In this document: positions 34,125 to 38,967 of the stretch, in pieces
Layout of the letters: the number at the start of each line of letters is the position of its first letter
Position numbering within the stretch: the first letter of the stretch is position 1
Source of the DNA: a bacterium TMED88
GTDB lineage: Bacteria > Myxococcota_A > UBA9160 > UBA4427
Direction: 5' to 3'
Length of the DNA: 38,967 bases
NCBI GenBank assembly: GCA_002171515.1
Contig: NHEP01000203.1
Location: 1 to 38,967, forward strand
Position numbers and translations under genes: made by a program
Notes under the pieces: model-generated
The model's database searches: none
What the model was told of the DNA's origin: nothing
Seen by the model: only the letters and a program-made list of their open reading frames with translations

Positions 34125-35201
34125 ATGGCGGGCGACCGATACAAGATTCAGGATGAGTCAACCCTCGAAGATCTCGTTGGCAAGCCCCTCAATTTCCTCA
34201 TCGAGAAAGTGGCCCCGAAGCTCAACCAGCCGATGAAGGCCTTCATTGAGGCTTCCTCCCTCGCGATCGTTTCGACGATCGATGCAAATGGCCGCGTCGA
34301 CGTCTCGCCAAAGGGCGATTCGCCGGGGTTTGTCCAGGTCGATGAACAGGGCAACCTCCTGATTCCGGAGCGGGTTGGCAATCGGCTGGTCTTCGGCTTC
34401 CGCAACATCCTGCGCAACGGTGAGACCGGCCTGATTTTTCTCGCGCCCCACCAACGCGAGACGCTGCGGATCAAGGGCAAGGCGACACTCCATACCGATC
34501 CGGACGTCCTCGAAGCGAAGTCGGACTTCGAGATCTTTCGTGCGCTGGCCGACACCTACGGCGTCGGCAGCTACTTCGAGAAGACGCCCGAGGAATACAT
34601 CGGGACGATGCTGGACGTCGACACGCCTCAGCTTTGCGGCGTCGACGTCGACCGGCTCAAGAAGGAGAAGGTCATCTTCCCGTGGCCGACGCAGGAGCCC
34701 TACGTGGGCCTGCGCGAACGGGTGATTCCGACGGTTTCGGGGCGCGCGGAGATCTACAAAGAGAATCTCCTCGGCTACGGATCGGAACTGCCCTTCTTCA
34801 AGGAGCCGATCGAGGCCACGCCCAAGAACCCCCTCTTCGAGCGGTTCCCGTTGGTGCTGCTCTCCTCGCATAGCCGGTACCGGATCCACTCGACGTTTGC
34901 GAATCTGGAGACCATCAAGAAGCGGGAGCCCGAGCCCGTCGTGCGTATCCATGCCGCGGATGCGCGGCGTCGCGACATCGAAGACGGATCGCTCGTCGCA
35001 ATTTTCAATGATCGTGGTCGCGTGAAGCTCCGCTGTAAGGTCGACGACGCGATGCGGGAAGGGTGCGTGCTGATTTCGGAGGGCCATTGGGTCGATCAGT
35101 TCGCAGAAGGGGATCCCTACGGATTGACCCACGACCAATTCAGCCCGACGACCGAGAACTACGCGCACTACGACGTGCTCGTGGAGATGGCGCAGTCATG
35201 A
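34125..35201 (+). CDS. Chimera: PNPOx-like domain fused to C-terminal part of a molybdopterin oxidoreductase
   Basis: A protein of 358 residues from ATG 34125 (GGGAG about 9 bases upstream). Residues 1-130 are a PNPOx-like split-barrel start: FIEASSLAIVSTIDANGRVDVSPKG, NRLVFGFRNIL, GLIFLAP and the IKGKATLHTD strand. From about 131, with SDFEIFRALADTYGVG, it changes to the C-terminal section of a DMSO-reductase-family molybdoenzyme: EKTPEEYI, VSGRAEIYKENL, PLVLLSSHSRYRIHSTFANL, VRIHAADARRRDIEDGSLVAIFNDRGRVKLR and EGHWVDQFAEGDPYGLT, the molybdopterin-dinucleotide binding domain. The iron-sulfur and catalytic molybdenum domains are missing, and the PNPOx half lacks its usual last 60 or so residues. 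The fusion is in frame without stops. It could be a deletion scar, an assembly join or a new protein. Confidence 0.85.
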   Translation: MAGDRYKIQDESTLEDLVGKPLNFLIEKVAPKLNQPMKAFIEASSLAIVSTIDANGRVDVSPKGDSPGFVQVDEQGNLLIPERVGNRLVFGFRNILRNGETGLIFLAPHQRETLRIKGKATLHTDPDVLEAKSDFEIFRALADTYGVGSYFEKTPEEYIGTMLDVDTPQLCGVDVDRLKKEKVIFPWPTQEPYVGLRERVIPTVSGRAEIYKENLLGYGSELPFFKEPIEATPKNPLFERFPLVLLSSHSRYRIHSTFANLETIKKREPEPVVRIHAADARRRDIEDGSLVAIFNDRGRVKLRCKVDDAMREGCVLISEGHWVDQFAEGDPYGLTHDQFSPTTENYAHYDVLVEMAQS

Positions 35202-35459
35202 GCTGGGCCCTTCATCCCAGTGTGCGGCGAGGGCGAGGCCGCGCATGCTCAGACTGGCGTATCCCTCGGACGAGATGCTCTCGATCGTTTTCTCGGGAAC
35301 TTGTCTTTGGCGCTCGCTGATTTCGGTTGTACTTAAGTCACCCTTCATGCTATCGCATCCCCTATGTCATCTAAATCAACGGAAGGCCGCCATGATTGCG
35401 CACGGCATACGCCGGGACTCTGAACTCTTCGATCGGTATCGCGCGACGCGGGCGTCCTC

Positions 35460-36953
35460 ATGACCAACTCGCGCCTAAAACATCATATCGGCGGGCGACG
35501 CATGGACGGAGTATCCGGCCGAGAGGGCCCGGTCTTCAATCCTGCGACGGGCCGCCAGATGCGATCCGTTCCGCTGGCCGCGGAGGCCGACGTCGAGTCT
35601 GCCATTGAATCCGCTCGAGCGGCGGCCGCGGAGTGGTCCCGTTTCAGCTCCGCCGCGCGATCGAAGCTGCTCTTTCGTTTCCGGAACGCGGTCGAAGAAA
35701 ACGCCGCAGCGCTCGCGTCCTTGGTCACCGAGGAACACGGAAAGGTGATGTCAGACGCCCACGGCGAGATTTCGCGAGGACTTGAGTGTATCGAGTACGC
35801 CTGCAATGTGGGTGATCTCCTCTCGGGATCTTTTTCGAATCAGGCGGCCTCGGGAGTCGACGTCCATTCGGTCCGGCGCCCTCTTGGCGTCGTTGCGGGT
35901 ATCACGCCTTTCAACTTCCCGGTGATGGTGCCGCTCTGGATGATTCCTAATGCCGTTGCCTGCGGAAACGCTTTCATTCTCAAGCCGAGCGAAAAGGCGC
36001 CGTCGGCGGCTCTCCTCCTCGCGGATCTCTTCTACCAGGCCGGTTTCCCGGACGGGGTGTTGAACGTTGTCCACGGAGACCGGCAGGCGGTCGGCCATCT
36101 CCTCGAGCACCCGTCGATCGATGCGGTGAGCTTCGTGGGCTCGACGCCCGTCGCTCGACAGATCCATCGGACGGCTTCCTCGCACGGGAAACGCGTACAG
36201 GCGCTCGGTGGAGCGAAGAACCACATGATCGTGCTCCCCGATGCTGACATCGACCTGGCGGCAGACGCGGCTGTCTCCGCGGGATTTGGCTCGGCGGGTC
36301 AGCGATGCATGGCGGTCTCGGTCGTGGTGGCCGTCGGATCTTCGGCGGACCGATTGGTGGAGGCCATTGCCGTGCGAACCGGGAAGATCTCCATCGGCGA
36401 AGGGACGGCGCCGGATTCCGAGATGGGTCCGCTGATCACGCTTGAGCATCGTGACAGGGTGGCGTCGTACATCGGCGCGGCGGAGTCGGATGGCGCCCGG
36501 GTGGTACTGGACGGGCGTGTCGCCTCATTGCCGAAGGACGGCTTCTTCCTCGGCTGTACGCTGCTCGACGACGTGAAGCCCGACATGTCCGTCTACGTCG
36601 ACGAGGTGTTCGGGCCGGTTCTTTCCGTTGTGCGCGTCGATACCTACGACGACGCCCTGGCTCTCTTGCGAGCGAGCCCGTACGGCAATGGCGTCGCGCT
36701 CTTCACTCGAGACGGCGGTGCGGCGCGGAATTTTACGGATGAGGTCGAGGTCGGGATGGTGGGCATCAACGTTCCGATCCCGGTTCCCGTCGCGCATCAC
36801 TCGTTCGGTGGTTGGAAGGACTCTTTGTTCGGGGACACCCACATGTACGGACCAGAAGGAATCCGCTTCTATACGCGCGGGCAAGTCGTCACCACCCGCT
36901 GGCTCAGTCCCAAGAGTTCCTCGGTCGACCTCGGATTTCCTTCGGGCGACTAG
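35460..36953 (+). CDS. mmsA: Methylmalonate-semialdehyde dehydrogenase (CoA-acylating)
   Basis: An ALDH-fold enzyme of 497 residues with all the marks of MmsA: Asn152 in TPFNFP, the nucleophile Cys283 in GSAGQRCMA, QALGGAKNHMIVLPDAD where ordinary aldehyde dehydrogenases have L-E-L-G-G (the CoA-acylating branch lacks that general-base glutamate), and VPIPVPVAHHSFGGWKDSLFGD near the C-terminus. It converts methylmalonate or malonate semialdehyde, NAD and CoA to propionyl- or acetyl-CoA in valine, inositol and beta-alanine breakdown. No ribosome binding site is obvious before ATG 35460. No other valine-pathway gene lies in the window. The 34.5-37 kb part appears richer in G/C-ending codons than the sequence before it. 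Confidence 0.92.
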   Translation: MTNSRLKHHIGGRRMDGVSGREGPVFNPATGRQMRSVPLAAEADVESAIESARAAAAEWSRFSSAARSKLLFRFRNAVEENAAALASLVTEEHGKVMSDAHGEISRGLECIEYACNVGDLLSGSFSNQAASGVDVHSVRRPLGVVAGITPFNFPVMVPLWMIPNAVACGNAFILKPSEKAPSAALLLADLFYQAGFPDGVLNVVHGDRQAVGHLLEHPSIDAVSFVGSTPVARQIHRTASSHGKRVQALGGAKNHMIVLPDADIDLAADAAVSAGFGSAGQRCMAVSVVVAVGSSADRLVEAIAVRTGKISIGEGTAPDSEMGPLITLEHRDRVASYIGAAESDGARVVLDGRVASLPKDGFFLGCTLLDDVKPDMSVYVDEVFGPVLSVVRVDTYDDALALLRASPYGNGVALFTRDGGAARNFTDEVEVGMVGINVPIPVPVAHHSFGGWKDSLFGDTHMYGPEGIRFYTRGQVVTTRWLSPKSSSVDLGFPSGD

Positions 36954-36968
36954 GTGATTCGGGCGACT
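36941..36968. repeat. Direct repeat of 11 bases across the mmsA stop
   Basis: TTCGGGCGACT occurs at 36941-36951 and again at 36958-36968. The first copy reaches the T of the TAG stop. A small duplication or slippage scar; no function is suggested. Confidence 0.4.
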
Positions 36969-37019
36969 GGAGCGAATGTCGGGGCAGGGTCAGACCCGCG
37001 CCTCCGCCGTCTCGCCCTG

Positions 37020-37232
37020 TCACTCGAAGAAGATGAAGGCGACGAGCCAGAGAGCGTCATCCCAGAATTCCAGGAGCGAGCCATCCATTCCCCAGAAGGC
37101 GGCAACAGCGAAGAGGTCATCAAGTTGCTCGACACTCATGCATCCAATGAGCAACATCAGGGCAGAGTGGTCGGAGTGCCACCTGAAGACTGAAGTCGGG
37201 ACCCCGAGACACCGATGCCGTTTTTCTGTCAC
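37020..37232 (-). CDS. Possible small acidic/hydrophobic protein
   Basis: A 70-codon frame fills most of the gap between mmsA and the CoA transferase. The C-terminal half (SVEQLDDLFAVAAFWGMDG, LEFWDDALWLVAFIFFE) has a non-random amphipathic look, unlike other shadow frames. I recognise no family and see no clear ribosome binding site. It may be a remnant of a larger gene. Confidence 0.25.
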   Translation of the reverse strand: MTEKRHRCLGVPTSVFRWHSDHSALMLLIGCMSVEQLDDLFAVAAFWGMDGSLLEFWDDALWLVAFIFFE

Positions 37233-37249
37233 AACGTCCGTGTATGGCC

Positions 37250-38461
37250 CTACACCAGCACGCGCTCGCTGCGAAGTCGGGCGATTTGATCCTGAGACAG
37301 GCCCAGCTCCGACATCACCTCATCGGTATGCTCACCGTAGCGGGGACTGGCCGTGAGCTCGCCGATGGGCGACTCGTCGAATTGGCCAGGCGTCGAAGCA
37401 GCCAGATAATCGCCGTCGTCCGCTGATACTTGGGTGACGATTCCGCTCCTTAGCGCCTGCTGATCATGGATCACCTCTGCGGGATTAAGCAGGGGCGCCC
37501 ACACCCCCTCCATCGTGAACAGAATCTCTTTCCACTGATCCAACGTCTTGGTCTCGAATACGCTCTGCAGCTCGTCCACCAAGGCATCGGCATTGGCCAT
37601 CTTCGCGGGCTCGTCGACAAAGCGCTTATCGGCCAGCAGGTCTTCGCGGCCAAGTCGGCGTGCCAGGTCCGCAAACCATCGGTCCTGCAGAAAACACAAC
37701 GACAACCAGCGATCGTCCTGGGTACGGTACAGGCGCACCAGCGGGTGGCCACCGCTTCCTCGGGGCGAAGTGCTGGGTTCGCCGGGTTGCGCGCCCGACA
37801 GGCTGGCCCCCGTGAGCGACTGAGTCATGATGTAGGCGCCCATCAGGTACAACGCATGATCCACCACGGCTCCCTGGCCGGTGCGCTCCCGGCGGAAGAG
37901 GGCGGCGGAAATCGCTCCCGCCAGAGTCGCGCCACCCGTCAGATCCCCCACGGATCCCGGCTGCTGAGGAGGCGGTCCGGATTCCGGTGTTTGGGCGAAG
38001 CCTGAACCGGAGCGGCACCAGGACGACGGGTAGTCGAAGCCCCCGTGCTCTGCCATGGGCCCCTGCATTCCGTAGCCCGTCCCGCGCGCGTATACGAGCC
38101 GCGGATTGCGAGCCATCAGGTCTTCCGGCTCGATTTTTAGCTTGCGTCGAGCGCTGGTGCGGAGGTTGGTGGTAAACACGTCGGCCTCTTCAACAAGCCG
38201 ATACAGCTGCTCGCGACCGGCGCCCTGCGTCAAATCCAACGCCACCGAGCGCTTACCCCGGTTGGCCACCTCGAAATACTCATTTCGGGTCTGACCCGGA
38301 CGCTGCAGAATGAGCATGTTCCGAGCAGGGTCACCTCCACCCGTGGTGCGTTCGACCTTGATCACATCCGCGCCCCAGTCGGCCAGCACCACGCCTGCAG
38401 CCGGTACAAAAGTATGCTCCGCAACCTCGATCACCCGCACGCCTTGCATCAAGTCATACAT
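37250..38461 (-). CDS. Family III CoA transferase (CaiB/BaiF)
   Basis: A protein of 403 residues. The N-terminal GVRVIEVAEHTFVPAAGVVLADWGADVIKVE is the family hallmark, followed by FEVANRGKRSVALDL and the catalytic aspartate Asp173 in GSVGDLTGG, which forms the acyl-anhydride and aspartyl-CoA intermediates. The C-terminal part (GVWAPLLNPAEVIHDQQ, YGEHTDEVMSELG) is complete. It moves CoA between a donor acyl-CoA and a carboxylic acid, typically activating substrates for beta-oxidation-like breakdown. AAGGAGTTG lies about 8 bases before ATG 38461. No partner racemase or dehydrogenase is next to it. Confidence 0.92.
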   Translation of the reverse strand: MYDLMQGVRVIEVAEHTFVPAAGVVLADWGADVIKVERTTGGGDPARNMLILQRPGQTRNEYFEVANRGKRSVALDLTQGAGREQLYRLVEEADVFTTNLRTSARRKLKIEPEDLMARNPRLVYARGTGYGMQGPMAEHGGFDYPSSWCRSGSGFAQTPESGPPPQQPGSVGDLTGGATLAGAISAALFRRERTGQGAVVDHALYLMGAYIMTQSLTGASLSGAQPGEPSTSPRGSGGHPLVRLYRTQDDRWLSLCFLQDRWFADLARRLGREDLLADKRFVDEPAKMANADALVDELQSVFETKTLDQWKEILFTMEGVWAPLLNPAEVIHDQQALRSGIVTQVSADDGDYLAASTPGQFDESPIGELTASPRYGEHTDEVMSELGLSQDQIARLRSERVLV

Positions 38462-38645
38462 ATCAACTCCTTGCTTAAGTCACTCTGTGATCGACAGGCT
38501 GAGCTCTTCGCCGGCGAACACGCGTTCTGCGGCCGGCCGTCCCAGCATACGCTCAGGGTGGGATGCCACATACGGAAACAAACTCCAATCACCATGATCT
38601 CCCATCGCGCCCCCCGACGCCTACGGATCGGCGTTCACCGGTTAG

Positions 38646-38967
38646 CAACGGCGCTGTTTGGATCCGACCCTGCCACCGAAGTATGCCGCCAGATGGCACC
38701 CGGGGTCAGAGGAAGAAACGGACCTCAGTGCCTTCTACTTCCCCGACGCAAGCGCCAGCACCGATCTGAGGCTCAATGGCGGACTCGGAGGAGCTCTGCT
38801 GGCCCGACAGGCCAACCTCATCGTCACCAACCCCCTGGAAGGTACGGTGATTGCCGGCAACGTCACGCTCAATAGCGGGGTGCAATTGCCGGTTTTGACG
38901 GCCGTCCCCGAACCCAGCTCCGCTCTTCTTCTCGGACTCGGGCTGACCGCTTTGGCGGTGAGGCGGC
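38646..38967 (+). pseudogene. PEP-CTERM protein, C-terminal part only, running off the window
   Basis: The frame is open from just after TAG 38643-38645 to the window end. It reads FYFPDASASTDLRLNGG, ANLIVTNPLEGTVIAGN, then VPEPSSALLLGLGLTALAVRR, a clear PEP-CTERM sorting signal. There is no signal peptide and no ATG or GTG start with a ribosome binding site (a TTG at 38658 is the first candidate), so the 5' part seems lost or shifted into another frame. The stop is outside the window. The tail resembles the end of the choice-of-anchor-A-like protein at 13.3-14.4 kb in layout. Confidence 0.65.

Noticed and set aside
34158-35168. 336-codon minus-strand frame opposite the PNPOx-molybdopterin chimera
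   Set aside because: Shadow of the + strand gene; no recognisable protein family.

Overview
The window looks like a chromosomal stretch of a Gram-negative, environmental, probably deltaproteobacterial-grade organism (Myxococcota or Binatota type; this is inference, since no rRNA or tRNA is present). The clues are PEP-CTERM-type surface proteins, a periplasmic TAXI binding protein, a mixture of ATG/GTG/TTG starts with clear Shine-Dalgarno sequences, and many single-copy catabolic enzymes (CoA transferase, Baeyer-Villiger monooxygenase, carotenoid oxygenase, sulfotransferase, GST). No CRISPR array, prophage, integrase or intact insertion sequence was found.

Layout. 1-3.5 kb is the right end of a glycan cluster on the + strand: a sugar C-methyltransferase (cut by the window edge), an NAD-dependent epimerase with a shortened C-terminus, a CmcI-type methyltransferase and a family 2 glycosyltransferase, closed by a terminator. 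3.6-8.5 kb is a four-gene minus-strand block (MBL-fold protein, MDR reductase, alpha/beta hydrolase, carotenoid oxygenase) in which the MBL and hydrolase members have lost key active-site residues. A saccharopine-dehydrogenase-like gene diverges from it. 9.9-17.2 kb holds cell-surface genes: a BP74-like exported protein, a GT39/ArnT-like membrane glycosyltransferase, a TerB-like/Coq4-like fusion, a PEP-CTERM protein with an unusual leader, a GNAT-like protein and a second GT2. 17.3-25.9 kb is a string of small-molecule enzymes on both strands (ABM domain, hydroxyacyl-CoA dehydrogenase, PNPOx-like, aldo/keto reductase, GST, aldehyde dehydrogenase plus BVMO as one unit, sulfotransferase).

From about 26 kb the gene density drops and decay is visible: a kilobase gap with a signal-peptide stub, a lipoprotein/JmjC-like pair, a CPA1 antiporter, a methyltransferase fragment with a nonsense codon, an exported SurE-like lipoprotein, a lone TAXI protein, a frameshifted GNAT fragment, and then an in-frame chimera joining a PNPOx-like domain to the tail of a molybdopterin oxidoreductase. 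The right end has mmsA, a family III CoA transferase and a headless PEP-CTERM fragment.

No single clearly new multi-gene system stands out. The observations most worth a second look are the PNPOx-molybdopterin chimera, the block with two predicted pseudoenzymes, the hairpin plus four-copy GAGGAA leader of the PEP-CTERM gene, the lipoprotein form of SurE and an orphan intrinsic terminator at 17.8 kb.
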